From contig JAZKAR010000001.1 of assembly GCA_040389065.1 (NCBI GenBank), positions 124,001 through 188,000 on the forward strand: 64,000 nucleotides of DNA. Reading direction: 5' to 3'. Under the pieces are notes generated by a model, which searched no databases, had not been told where the DNA came from, and saw nothing but the letters and a program-made list of their open reading frames with translations. Shown piece by piece: positions 45,270 through 53,916 of this stretch (position 1 is the stretch's first letter; the number at the start of each line of letters is the position of its first letter). This DNA comes from JAZKAR01 sp040389065. Lineage in GTDB: Bacteria; Pseudomonadota; Gammaproteobacteria; Burkholderiales; Casimicrobiaceae. Made by a program: the position numbers and the translations under genes.

Positions 45270-45572
45270 TTAACCTGCTGCTTTGGCTGCTTGTTCTAAT
45301 AATTGCGAAATAAAAGGATTTGCAAAAATGAAAATTGCTGATAATCCAACTGCAATCATTGATACCGCATCCAATAGACCAGCAATAATAAATAAGCGGG
45401 TTTGAAGGGCATTCATTAATTCTGGTTGACGAGTTACTGATTCAAAAAACTTTCCACCCAAAAATGCAAAACTGAATGCAGTTGCTAACGCACAAGCTGC
45501 CAAGATAATTGCAACAGAACTAATTGACTGAGCTTGCAGGCCTGCCAATAGCGAAAGTGTTTGTTCAGTCAT
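45270..45572 (-). CDS. atpE: ATP synthase subunit c (variant glycine motif)
   Basis: 100 residues, longer than the usual 75-90, with two hydrophobic helices and the polar loop RQPE (49-52). The proton-binding carboxylate is D68, aligning with E. coli Asp61. In helix 1 the usual GxxxGxG before LGGKF is replaced: aligning on LGGKF, the E. coli Gly23, Gly27 and Gly29 positions are A30, S34 and A36 here. The N-terminal addition is about seven residues and the C-terminal addition about a dozen. Sodium ligands are not evident, so proton coupling is inferred. Confidence 0.96.
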   Translation of the reverse strand: MTEQTLSLLAGLQAQSISSVAIILAACALATAFSFAFLGGKFFESVTRQPELMNALQTRLFIIAGLLDAVSMIAVGLSAIFIFANPFISQLLEQAAKAAG

Positions 45573-45629
45573 GGTACATCCCCTTTTTTCACATTAAAAA
45601 TCAATAAAAAAATATAAATAAGCTTTATA

Positions 45630-46436
45630 TTAATGATCTTGATGAGCCATATTCAAATAAATAATAGTCAACATCATAAATACAAAAGCTTGAAGAATAA
45701 TTACTAAAATATGAAATACTGCCCAAGGTACTGACGCCATAAATTGAATAGGCCAGGGCAATAGCGCAATAAGAATAAAAATAATTTCTCCGGAATACAT
45801 ATTGCCAAATAACCGAAGACCCAAAGAAACAGTACGCGCCATTTCTTCAACTAAGCGTAAGGGCAAATTAAACCAAAAAAAAGGTAACCCAAATGGATGC
45901 GCAAGCATTTCATGAAAAAAGTGCCCAGGCCCCTTAACAAAGAAACCGCTTACAAGGCATATAATTAAAACACCAACCGATAAACCAAGTGTTGTATTAG
46001 GATCAGCAGAAGGCACTACTCGTAAATAAACATGCTCACCAGGAACCCCAAGGCCATACTGACCAATTATTTGTGCTAAAGCAGGCAAAAAATCTACAGG
46101 AAATAAATCCATCGTATTCATTAAAGCTACCCACACAAAAATAGTCAGTGCTAAAGGCGCTACCCACGCACTTTTTCCTGAATAACTATCTCTGACCTGT
46201 GCTTGTACCATTTCTATAATAAGTTCAATGAAACACTGAAAACGGCTAGGCTTAGCAACTTTTGCTTTTTTAGCTACTATCGAAAATGCAAAAATAAATA
46301 TAACACCCAGCAATAATGAGAACAAAATGGTATCAGCATGAAACGACCAGCCACCCAAAGTTACTTTCCAATGGTGTAAATGGTGATTAATATAAGCTGT
46401 TGGATTTTCTGGATTATGTAGTACTGAATCAGACAT
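45630..46436 (-). CDS. atpB: ATP synthase subunit a
   Basis: 268 residues from the ATG at 46436, which has GAGG six bases upstream. An in-frame GTG at 46448 forms part of that site. Multiple membrane spans are evident. The half-channel Arg lies in the family block SLGLRLFGNMYSGEIIFILIALLP. It overlaps the end of atpI. Confidence 0.97.
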   Translation of the reverse strand: MSDSVLHNPENPTAYINHHLHHWKVTLGGWSFHADTILFSLLLGVIFIFAFSIVAKKAKVAKPSRFQCFIELIIEMVQAQVRDSYSGKSAWVAPLALTIFVWVALMNTMDLFPVDFLPALAQIIGQYGLGVPGEHVYLRVVPSADPNTTLGLSVGVLIICLVSGFFVKGPGHFFHEMLAHPFGLPFFWFNLPLRLVEEMARTVSLGLRLFGNMYSGEIIFILIALLPWPIQFMASVPWAVFHILVIILQAFVFMMLTIIYLNMAHQDH

Positions 46437-46830
46437 TTTTAACCTCACCTAACACCACTCGAATACGATAAACAATTACCGAAAAAATAAAACCCAAAAC
46501 CAGATAAACTGTTTCTACTGGAAAAGATTCAACATGCTGTTTAAGCTCTAAAATAATTCCCATTAGCACTATTGCTGTCGTTAAGCGTATGAGTGATACC
46601 TTAATTAAGTTAGCAATAGTTGAAGCAGAGTTTTCTGTTACTGCATAAAAATGTGCAGCAAATCGGTAGCTTGACCAAATAATCACAAAACCAACTAAAA
46701 CACTTAATGACTCATTTAAACCTTTCCAGATCATCATGAAAAGGCAAAGAGCAACAACCCATCCTGCTACTGTGACAAACACATTTTTTTCATAATCATG
46801 ATGCCATTTGCTGGCATGTGCCTCTAACAT
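46429..46830 (-). CDS. atpI: ATP synthase subunit I
   Basis: 133 residues, four hydrophobic segments, at the expected first position of the atp operon. AtpI assists c-ring assembly and is poorly conserved in sequence, so position is the main support. It overlaps atpB by eight bases. It starts 73 bases after glmS on the same strand, so glmUS and atp may be partly co-transcribed. Confidence 0.88.
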   Translation of the reverse strand: MLEAHASKWHHDYEKNVFVTVAGWVVALCLFMMIWKGLNESLSVLVGFVIIWSSYRFAAHFYAVTENSASTIANLIKVSLIRLTTAIVLMGIILELKQHVESFPVETVYLVLGFIFSVIVYRIRVVLGEVKNV

Positions 46831-46903
46831 GATGGGTTCCTACTTATAAATCGCACGAATTTTAATATAAACTGTTGCTTCTAGCAAACCTTTTCGTCTT
46901 TTT

Positions 46904-48727
46904 TTACTCAACCGTTACAGATTTTGCTAAGTTTCTAGGCCTATCAACATCTGTTCCGCGCTTAACAGCAACATAGTATGAGAGAAGTTGCAAAGGTAAG
47001 CTATAGACGATAGGGGACAACATGGGGTCTACCTCAGGCATTTCTATTACATGCAACCTATCTTCACTTTTGAGTTTTGCTTCTCGGTCTGCTAAAACAT
47101 ATAGCTCACCGCCACGTGCTCGAACTTCTTGAATATTAGATTTTAATTTTTCAAGCATACCGTCATTTGGCGCTAAAACAACAATAGGCATTTGCTCATC
47201 TACTAGAGCTAAAGGTCCATGTTTTAGTTCTCCAGCAGGATAACCTTCTGCATGTATGTAAGAAATTTCCTTCAGCTTTAAAGAGCCTTCTAACGCAACA
47301 GGAAAATGTATTCCTCTACCCAGAAATAAAGTATGTTGAACGGTTTGAAAACGTTCAGCCCAAGCCACAATTTGGGGCTCTTGAGCAAGCACAGATTGAA
47401 GAACAATCGGTAAGTGTCTAAAAGCATTTAAATAGTTTTTTTCTTGAGCCTCAGTTAATTTCCCATTAACTTTAGTTAATGTTAAAACAAGTAAAAATAA
47501 GGCTGCTAATTGTGTTGTAAATGCTTTAGTAGATGCTACACTTACTTCAACACCTGCTCTTGTTAAGTATACTAACTGAGCTAATCTAACCAATGATGAC
47601 TGTGGCACATTACAAATAGCTAAACTCATTACAGATTTTGACATGGTTAGTGCATGTGAGAAAGCAGCTAGCGTATCTGCTGTTTCACCTGATTGTGATA
47701 TTGCTACAACCAGAGTGTCTTCTTCCATCACACTTTCGCGATACCGGTACTCACTTGCAATTTCAACTTGGCAAGGAATTCCAGCTAAATGTTCCATCCA
47801 GTAACGAGTAATCATCCCTGCATGATAGCTTGTGCCACACGCCAGTATTAATACGCGCTTTACTTTTGGTAACAAAATTTCAGATACATTGCCGAATACT
47901 TTTGGGCAAATAGATTGAACGCCTTCGAGAGTATCTGACACAACCGTTGGCTGTTCAAAAATTTCTTTCTGCATAAAGTGTTGATAAGGCCCTAACTCAG
48001 CCACATCATCAACAATATGAGACTCTCTTACAGGGCGTGTTACCACTGTATCGTTCTTATCAAAGATAGTATAAGCACTTGCTTCTACACTTAAAACGTC
48101 ACCATCTTCAAGATATACAATGTTTCTCGTAACAGGTTGTAAAGCAGAAGCATCTGAAGCAATAAAATGGCCTTCTGCAGCTAAACCTAAAACCAAAGGG
48201 CTGCCTAAACGTGCACAAACTACGCGATCAGGCTCTTCAGTATTAACCACTGCGATGGCATATGCACCGCGCAATTGTTTTATTGCCTGTTTTACAGCGC
48301 TCAGTATATTTTTAGGATTAATGCTATGAATCAAATGAGCAACAACTTCTGTATCAGTATCGCTTGAAAAAACATAGCCTTTTGATTCTAGCTCTTTTCT
48401 TAGCGTTTCATAATTTTCAATAATTCCGTTATGAACGACTGCAATACTGTCATGGCTTGCATGAGGATGAGCATTTTTCTCAGTAGGAGCGCCATGAGTT
48501 GCCCAACGAGTGTGAGCAATACCTACACAACCATCTACTTGTTGTTCATGAACACGTTGTTGCAGCTCTATTACACGCCCAGTACTGCGCACACGCTTTA
48601 ATTTTTGATCTTGAAGCAATGCTACGCCCGCAGAATCGTATCCACGATATTCTAAACGTCTTAAGCCTTCAATTAAAAAAGACACTACACCTTGATGAGC
48701 GGTTACAGCACCAACAATCCCACACAT
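46904..48727 (-). CDS. glmS: Glutamine-fructose-6-phosphate aminotransferase
   Basis: 607 residues. The glutaminase nucleophile is Cys2 (MCGIVGAV), with the RWATHG and HNGIIENY blocks. Two SIS domains (SCGTSYHAG-like, SQSGETADT) and the C-terminal PRNLAKSVTVE tail are intact. It makes glucosamine-6-phosphate for peptidoglycan and LPS. It lies two bases after glmU. The 5' region has no glmS ribozyme, as expected for a proteobacterium. Confidence 0.98.
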   Translation of the reverse strand: MCGIVGAVTAHQGVVSFLIEGLRRLEYRGYDSAGVALLQDQKLKRVRSTGRVIELQQRVHEQQVDGCVGIAHTRWATHGAPTEKNAHPHASHDSIAVVHNGIIENYETLRKELESKGYVFSSDTDTEVVAHLIHSINPKNILSAVKQAIKQLRGAYAIAVVNTEEPDRVVCARLGSPLVLGLAAEGHFIASDASALQPVTRNIVYLEDGDVLSVEASAYTIFDKNDTVVTRPVRESHIVDDVAELGPYQHFMQKEIFEQPTVVSDTLEGVQSICPKVFGNVSEILLPKVKRVLILACGTSYHAGMITRYWMEHLAGIPCQVEIASEYRYRESVMEEDTLVVAISQSGETADTLAAFSHALTMSKSVMSLAICNVPQSSLVRLAQLVYLTRAGVEVSVASTKAFTTQLAALFLLVLTLTKVNGKLTEAQEKNYLNAFRHLPIVLQSVLAQEPQIVAWAERFQTVQHTLFLGRGIHFPVALEGSLKLKEISYIHAEGYPAGELKHGPLALVDEQMPIVVLAPNDGMLEKLKSNIQEVRARGGELYVLADREAKLKSEDRLHVIEMPEVDPMLSPIVYSLPLQLLSYYVAVKRGTDVDRPRNLAKSVTVE

Positions 48728-48729
48728 GC

Positions 48730-50103
48730 TTATTTTCCTTCAGATTTACAAGGACGCAGCCAAGATAAGCGACTACGTTGCTCTTTTACATTTAAAATCA
48801 ATGCGTTCTCATCATGAACGTCTTTCCATACTGTTGTGCCTGCTGCAACAGTTACCCCTTTTTTAAGGGTAAGTGGAGCAACTAATTGCGTGGATGACCC
48901 TATGAAAACATCATCTTCTATGATTGTCTTATGTTTATTCACGCCATCGTAATTACACGTGATAGTTCCTGCGCCGATATTAACACGTTTACCAATAGAT
49001 GCATCACCCAAATAACTCAGATGGTTTGCTTTTGAGTAAGCATCAACTTGGCTATTTTTAAGCTCTACAAAATTACCCACATGTACATGCTCGGCCAATA
49101 TGGTGCCTGGACGTAAGCGAGAAAATGGGCCAATCTTACCATTTTCTCCAATTTTTGCGCCATCAATGTGGCTATAAGGTTCAATGCATGTATTAGCTGC
49201 TATTTCAGCATTTCGAATAAAACAGTAGGGGCCAATTTTTACGTTTGCTCCTAGTTTTACTGAACCTTCAAAAATACAATTAACGTCGATCTCAACATCT
49301 TGATCGCATTCTAAAGAACCTCTCAAATCAAATCTAGAAGGATCTCTTAAGCTTACACCTAAGCGCATAAGATTTTCTGCTTGATATTTTTGATATTCTC
49401 TTTCCAATTCAGCTTGTTGCAAACGATCGTTCACACCAGTGACTTCCCAACTATATTGCGGAAAAAGAGTATCTACACTATTACCTTCATCAACCACCAT
49501 TTTAATTAAATCAGTTAAATAGTATTCTTTTTGTACATTATTATTATTTAAATATGGCAAATATTTATGTAGCCAGGTGGTAGGAACGGCCATCATTCCT
49601 GTATTAACTTCAGCTATTTTTCGCTGTTCTTCTGTTGCATCTTTATGTTCAATAATGCCTATAACGTTATTTTGATTATTTCTTAAAACCCTACCATAAC
49701 CTGTTGGGTCATTCATTATTTCTGTTAGCAGTACTAAACTATTTTTTTCCGCTTTTTCAACCATTTTTTTAAGCGTATCAAGTGTGATAAGCGGAACGTC
49801 TCCATAAAGAATGACGGTTACACCTGTTTCAGCAAGATGAGGTAATGCTTGTTGAACAGCATGACCAGTGCCTTGTGGAGGCATTTGTTCTGCCCAGGTT
49901 ATTTTATAACTTGATAAGGCTTCTTGAACTTGCTCACCTAAATGCCCGTGAATAACAATCAGTTTATTAGGATTAAGTTGTTGAGCTGTAAGCGTTACGT
50001 GTTCAATAAAAGAACGGTTTGCCAGGGTGTGCAAAACTTTAGATTTTTTTGATTGCATGCGTTTGCCCTGGCCAGCAGCCAAAATTACAACAGAGCACAA
50101 CAT
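48730..50103 (-). CDS. glmU: Bifunctional GlmU (GlcNAc-1-P uridylyltransferase / GlcN-1-P acetyltransferase)
   Basis: 457 residues. The N-terminal pyrophosphorylase has LAAGQGKRMQSKKSKVLH, YGDVPLI and NTGMM. The C-terminal left-handed beta helix has hexapeptide repeats and ends KANHLSYLGDASIG, GAGTITCNYDGVNKHKT and GSSTQLVAPLTL. Its start codon is at the edge of the putative replication origin, and the gene is transcribed away from it. Confidence 0.98.
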   Translation of the reverse strand: MLCSVVILAAGQGKRMQSKKSKVLHTLANRSFIEHVTLTAQQLNPNKLIVIHGHLGEQVQEALSSYKITWAEQMPPQGTGHAVQQALPHLAETGVTVILYGDVPLITLDTLKKMVEKAEKNSLVLLTEIMNDPTGYGRVLRNNQNNVIGIIEHKDATEEQRKIAEVNTGMMAVPTTWLHKYLPYLNNNNVQKEYYLTDLIKMVVDEGNSVDTLFPQYSWEVTGVNDRLQQAELEREYQKYQAENLMRLGVSLRDPSRFDLRGSLECDQDVEIDVNCIFEGSVKLGANVKIGPYCFIRNAEIAANTCIEPYSHIDGAKIGENGKIGPFSRLRPGTILAEHVHVGNFVELKNSQVDAYSKANHLSYLGDASIGKRVNIGAGTITCNYDGVNKHKTIIEDDVFIGSSTQLVAPLTLKKGVTVAAGTTVWKDVHDENALILNVKEQRSRLSWLRPCKSEGK

Positions 50104-50396
50104 TGTTTTATCCTTTTAATATAAATATAAAGACTAATAATAATAAGCTTACAGAGTTCCTGTGGATAACTCAATAAGTATTTGTTATGTAGAGTTTTTT
50201 GGTGTTATTTAAGTTTCGTATAACTGTACATTGAACTTTATAACAAATTGTGGATAAAGTGAGTCTACTTGGAAAAGAGAGACTTATCCACAAAACTTGG
50301 ATGTAAGTTGTTCATAAATTATCCACAGGTTAAATGTACTCAAATCGCGCTAAAATAGAAACTCTGTTTAGAGATTAGTTCAAAGGATTTTTTTGT
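50104..50396. other. Candidate chromosome replication origin (oriC) between glmU and proS
   Basis: This 293-base gap holds four perfect copies of the DnaA box TTATCCACA: reverse at 50161-50169 and 50249-50257, forward at 50284-50292 and 50319-50327. The last three start exactly 35 bases apart. A very AT-rich tract at 50108-50150 is a candidate unwinding element. Genes diverge on both sides, and the atp and glm genes next to it are near oriC in many proteobacteria. Origin function is inferred. The boxes could alternatively be a DnaA-titration or regulatory site. Confidence 0.72.
50161..50327. promoter_or_regulatory. Cluster of four consensus DnaA boxes
   Basis: TGTGGATAA at 50161 and 50249, TTATCCACA at 50284 and 50319. 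All four match the R1-type consensus at nine of nine positions. I noticed no other perfect match in the window, so the clustering is far from random. Confidence 0.9.
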
Positions 50397-52130
50397 ATGC
50401 GTTCAACCCAGTTGTTTATATCAACTTTACGAGAGTCGCCTGTAGAGGCAGAGATTGTTAGCCATAAGTTAATGCTTAGAGCAGGATTAATCCGTCGATT
50501 AGGCAGTGGTTTATATACCTGGATGCCATTGGGTTTACGTGTGCTTAGAAAAGTAGAAGCTATTGTTCGTGAAGAAATGAACTCAGCCGGGGCAATGGAA
50601 GTTTTGATGCCAGCAGTTCAACCCGCTGAGCTGTGGCAAGAAACAGGCCGCTGGGACGTTTTTGGGCCTCAAATGTTAAAAATCAAAGATCGTCATGAGC
50701 GAGATTTTTGTTTTGGGCCAACTCATGAAGAGGTTATTACTGATCTTATGCGACGAGAGATCAACAGTTATCGCCAATTACCAGTGAATTTTTATCAAAT
50801 TCAAACGAAGTTTCGTGATGAAATTCGCCCTAGGTTCGGTGTGATGAGAGCACGCGAATTTTTAATGAAGGATGCCTATTCTTTTCATGCGAGTGCGTCT
50901 TGTCTAGAAAAAACTTATAACACTATGTATGAAGCTTATCGGCGTATTTTTAGCCGATTAGGATTGCGTTTTCGGGCTGTATCAGCCGATACGGGTGCTA
51001 TTGGCGGCGCTGATTCTCATGAGTTTCATGTATTAGCTGAATCAGGGGAGGATTGGATTGCCTATTCGGATGATAATAATTTTGCAGCTAATATGGAGAG
51101 AGCTGAAGCTTTAGCTCTTATTGAAGAACGCTTACCTGCTCAACAAGTATTAACTAAAGTTGATACTCCTTCAAAAACTGAGTGTGAGGAGGTAGCTCAA
51201 CATTTAGGTCTCAAAATAGATCAAATGGTTAAATGCGTTGTTATTGCTAACGATAACGCTGAAGGGAATGCAGAAATTTATTTGGCAATGATCAGAGGTG
51301 ATCACACGTTAAATGAAATAAAAGTTTCTAAGATTTTAGGTATAAAAAACTTTCGTTTAGCGACCGAGGCAGAAATTTTAGAGGTATTTGGATGTAAGCC
51401 TGGGTATTTAGGGCCTATCTCAACAAAAAAACCTGTAACGTTGGTGGTTGATCTAACCGTGGCAAATATGAGTGATTTTGTATGTGGCGCTAATGAAGAA
51501 AATGTACATTTTACAGGTGTGAATTGGGGCAGAGATATAGCAGAATCTAGCTATATTGCCGATATCCGGAATGTTGTTGAAGGTGATAGAGCTTCTCAAG
51601 GCTTAGGAAAAATAAAGTTATGTAAAGGAATAGAGGTTGGACATGTATTTGCTTTAGGAACTAAATATTCTGAAGCGATGGGTGCAACTTATTTGGATGA
51701 AGCAGGGGTGTCAAAACCAATGGAAATGGGTTGCTACGGTATTGGAGTTTCTCGAATTGTTGCAGCAGCGATAGAGCAAAATTGTGATGAAAATGGAATT
51801 GTATGGCCTTTAGCGATGTCACCTTTTGATGTAGCTATTGTGCCTATTGCTTATCATCGCGAGCCTTTAGTAAAAGATGTAGCAGATCATCTTTATGAGA
51901 GACTTGAGGAGATGGGGCTCGATGTTATGCTAGAAGATCGGGATGAACGTATGGGAGTTGTACTTTCAGATCTTGATTTATTAGGTATTCCTTTTAGAGT
52001 AACGTTAGGTAAACGAGATCTCGATAAAGAGCAGGTTGAGGTTTACGTGCGTCGTACACAAAAGAAAGAAACGATTCGCTTAGAAGATTTAGATGACTGG
52101 TTTGCTATGCAGGCTGTTGAAAAACATTAA
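50397..52130 (+). CDS. proS: Prolyl-tRNA synthetase
   Basis: 577 residues, the bacterial class II form. Motifs 1-3 are visible (SAGAMEVLMPAVQPAELW, RPRFGVMRAREFLMKDAYSFH, GCYGIGVSRIVAAAIEQ), with an editing insertion domain at about 225-400 that hydrolyses Ala-tRNA(Pro). AAAGGA precedes the ATG. It is the first gene to the right of the putative origin. Confidence 0.98.
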   Translation: MRSTQLFISTLRESPVEAEIVSHKLMLRAGLIRRLGSGLYTWMPLGLRVLRKVEAIVREEMNSAGAMEVLMPAVQPAELWQETGRWDVFGPQMLKIKDRHERDFCFGPTHEEVITDLMRREINSYRQLPVNFYQIQTKFRDEIRPRFGVMRAREFLMKDAYSFHASASCLEKTYNTMYEAYRRIFSRLGLRFRAVSADTGAIGGADSHEFHVLAESGEDWIAYSDDNNFAANMERAEALALIEERLPAQQVLTKVDTPSKTECEEVAQHLGLKIDQMVKCVVIANDNAEGNAEIYLAMIRGDHTLNEIKVSKILGIKNFRLATEAEILEVFGCKPGYLGPISTKKPVTLVVDLTVANMSDFVCGANEENVHFTGVNWGRDIAESSYIADIRNVVEGDRASQGLGKIKLCKGIEVGHVFALGTKYSEAMGATYLDEAGVSKPMEMGCYGIGVSRIVAAAIEQNCDENGIVWPLAMSPFDVAIVPIAYHREPLVKDVADHLYERLEEMGLDVMLEDRDERMGVVLSDLDLLGIPFRVTLGKRDLDKEQVEVYVRRTQKKETIRLEDLDDWFAMQAVEKH

Positions 52131-52319
52131 TACTTGTAAACTACATTTGAATAAAGCTAGGGCTTGGTGCTTTTGCGCTAGGTGCTAGCCTTAATGAGGC
52201 TTTATAAGTTCTATAATGCAATATGCCTAAAGATTAAAAATATAGTAATTCTTGGTAGCAGCAAAATTACTAACAATAAACCTTATAAAGCCGATTAATT
52301 TTTAGTGTAAGAGATTAAT

Positions 52320-53069
52320 ATGCCACTAATTATGGCTTTAGTGCTTGCCTTGAGTGCAGCTATTTTAAATATTCGAATGACACAAGCAACCCAAATATTG
52401 CTTGATAGAATTGAAATGTATAGTTATATCGATCAAGGCTATCGAAATGCCCATAACCAGTTGCATAAAGGACTAGAAGCTCTAGCCTCTAGTTCTCCTC
52501 AATTAGTTTTCAATGTGATGCGTGAAAATGGTTGGCAAATTGAAGAGTCAGGTCATTTTTTTAATCCATTGCTTTGGGTTGGATGGAGTGATGAACAGAG
52601 AGAACGTTTTTTACGAGGATTTGAATCGACTTCTATAGGAAAAATTTGGTCAGACCGATTAGATATTTTTAAGCGATGCTTACCAGAAAAAAATGCTGAA
52701 CGTAAAACAGCGTTTAATCGTTGCACTGAATTACCATTATTAGAGGGAATGGCATTATTTCCTGAAGCTAGCGCACTAGATCTTAATCAAGCACCTATAC
52801 CGCTTTTAAGGTTAATGTTGCCAGAAGCTACTGCTATGCACTGGGCGACACTTGAACGCGAAAGGCAGACAACACCTTTTTCATCAATGAATGATTTTAG
52901 TAACAGAGTTCCTCAAATTACAGATGTTTCTCCGCTAACAGGTGGCGTTGATATTCAAAGTCGTTATCTATGGTTACGTTGGAAAAGCGGTGATACTAAA
53001 ATGTTGTGGTTAATTGACCGACAAGCCACAGGAGCAAGTTCGCCTATTATTTTTAGCCGCGAGGGTTAG
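52320..53069 (+). CDS. Orphan GspK-like minor pseudopilin, apparently lacking a prepilin leader
   Basis: 249 residues. A hydrophobic N-terminus (MPLIMALVLALSAAIL) begins directly at the ATG, where pseudopilins have a Gly-cleaved leader before it. An in-frame stop lies just upstream, so the leader is absent. The middle and C-terminal parts (LDLNQAPIPLLRLMLPE, TTPFSSMNDFSNRVPQI) recall the GspK pattern in which a helix-hairpin-helix follows NLNTAP. No other type II secretion gene is nearby. It could be a decayed or repurposed pseudopilin, and the family call is tentative. Confidence 0.5.
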   Translation: MPLIMALVLALSAAILNIRMTQATQILLDRIEMYSYIDQGYRNAHNQLHKGLEALASSSPQLVFNVMRENGWQIEESGHFFNPLLWVGWSDEQRERFLRGFESTSIGKIWSDRLDIFKRCLPEKNAERKTAFNRCTELPLLEGMALFPEASALDLNQAPIPLLRLMLPEATAMHWATLERERQTTPFSSMNDFSNRVPQITDVSPLTGGVDIQSRYLWLRWKSGDTKMLWLIDRQATGASSPIIFSREG

Positions 53070-53133
53070 CGCACATTCTTGATTTAGTTTTTTGACTGTA
53101 AATAGATATTTTTTTATTGACTGTTTTTACTCA

Positions 53134-53220
53134 TCGTTACTATAGCTATGGCTATAACACCTCTTCGTGCCTTGCTATAAAAAAGCCTTCGAATTCTACG
53201 AAACATTTTAGCTTGAATAA
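53134..53220 (-). repeat. Palindromic repeat family B, partial copy 2
   Basis: The stretch around ATAGCTATGGCTAT and CCTCTTCGTGCCTTG aligns over about 85 bases, in inverted orientation, with the inner and right part of the element at 25,091-25,249. Only one flank is preserved. It lies in the gap upstream of the 5-FCL gene. Confidence 0.62.
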
Positions 53221-53304
53221 GCCCTAGTTCGGTACTTCGTTAGATGATAGCGTATAAATCTGAGAACTACGTAACTAGGTTATACCTGGAAAAGGACGTG
53301 TTTC

Positions 53305-53901
53305 ATGCAAAACTCAGAGAAAACTGAATTAAGGGAGGCCATGCAGCGGCAACGAAGATTATTATCTGCTTCAGCGCGTCGTACACAAGATCAGCAGTTA
53401 TTTGAACAGCTAAAAGATTTACCAAGTGTTCGTTACTCAAAGCGTTTATTAATGACTTTATCGTTCAATGGTGAATGTGATACTTGGTCATTTGCTAGAT
53501 GGGCTATTACCCATAAAGGTTCAATCGTACTTCCACGGGTCGATCGAGAAAAGCGTATACTTTCATTACATTGGGTAGATAATTTGGAAAGTCAGGTAGA
53601 AGCAGGATTTCATGGAGTTCATGAGCCTTTACCTTCATGTGCTACAGCTGATATTAGCGAAATTGAGTGGGTTTTAGTGCCAGGCCTAGCCTTCGATGCG
53701 CAAGGCGGGCGTTTAGGCTATGGTGGAGGCTATTTTGATCGGTTGCTGGCACAACTTCCTAAACTTACGTATAGGATTGGTCTTAGCTATCGTTTTCAGC
53801 TATTAAGTGAGGTTCCCACTGAGCCTCATGATGAATGGTTAGATACTATTGTTTTGCCAATGGGGCCTCTTCAAACACGTCACCTTTTAACAGGAATTTA
53901 A
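53305..53901 (+). CDS. ygfA: 5-formyltetrahydrofolate cyclo-ligase
   Basis: 198 residues. The signature GRLGYGGGYFDRLLA and the N-terminal basic ATP-binding region (MQRQRRLLS) identify it. It recycles 5-formyl-THF to methenyl-THF. It is followed by folD 15 bases later, forming a one-carbon pair. In many beta- and gammaproteobacteria the 6S RNA gene lies upstream of this gene, but no such RNA was recognised here. Confidence 0.94.
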   Translation: MQNSEKTELREAMQRQRRLLSASARRTQDQQLFEQLKDLPSVRYSKRLLMTLSFNGECDTWSFARWAITHKGSIVLPRVDREKRILSLHWVDNLESQVEAGFHGVHEPLPSCATADISEIEWVLVPGLAFDAQGGRLGYGGGYFDRLLAQLPKLTYRIGLSYRFQLLSEVPTEPHDEWLDTIVLPMGPLQTRHLLTGI

Positions 53902-53916
53902 ATAGGATTGGTAGGT

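Noticed and set aside
48728..48760. glmS ribozyme
   Set aside because: glmS starts only two bases after glmU and the intervening sequence cannot hold one.
53070..53304. 6S RNA gene expected upstream of the 5-FCL gene
   Set aside because: I could not find the usual long open-bubble hairpin; the space is largely taken by a partial palindromic repeat.
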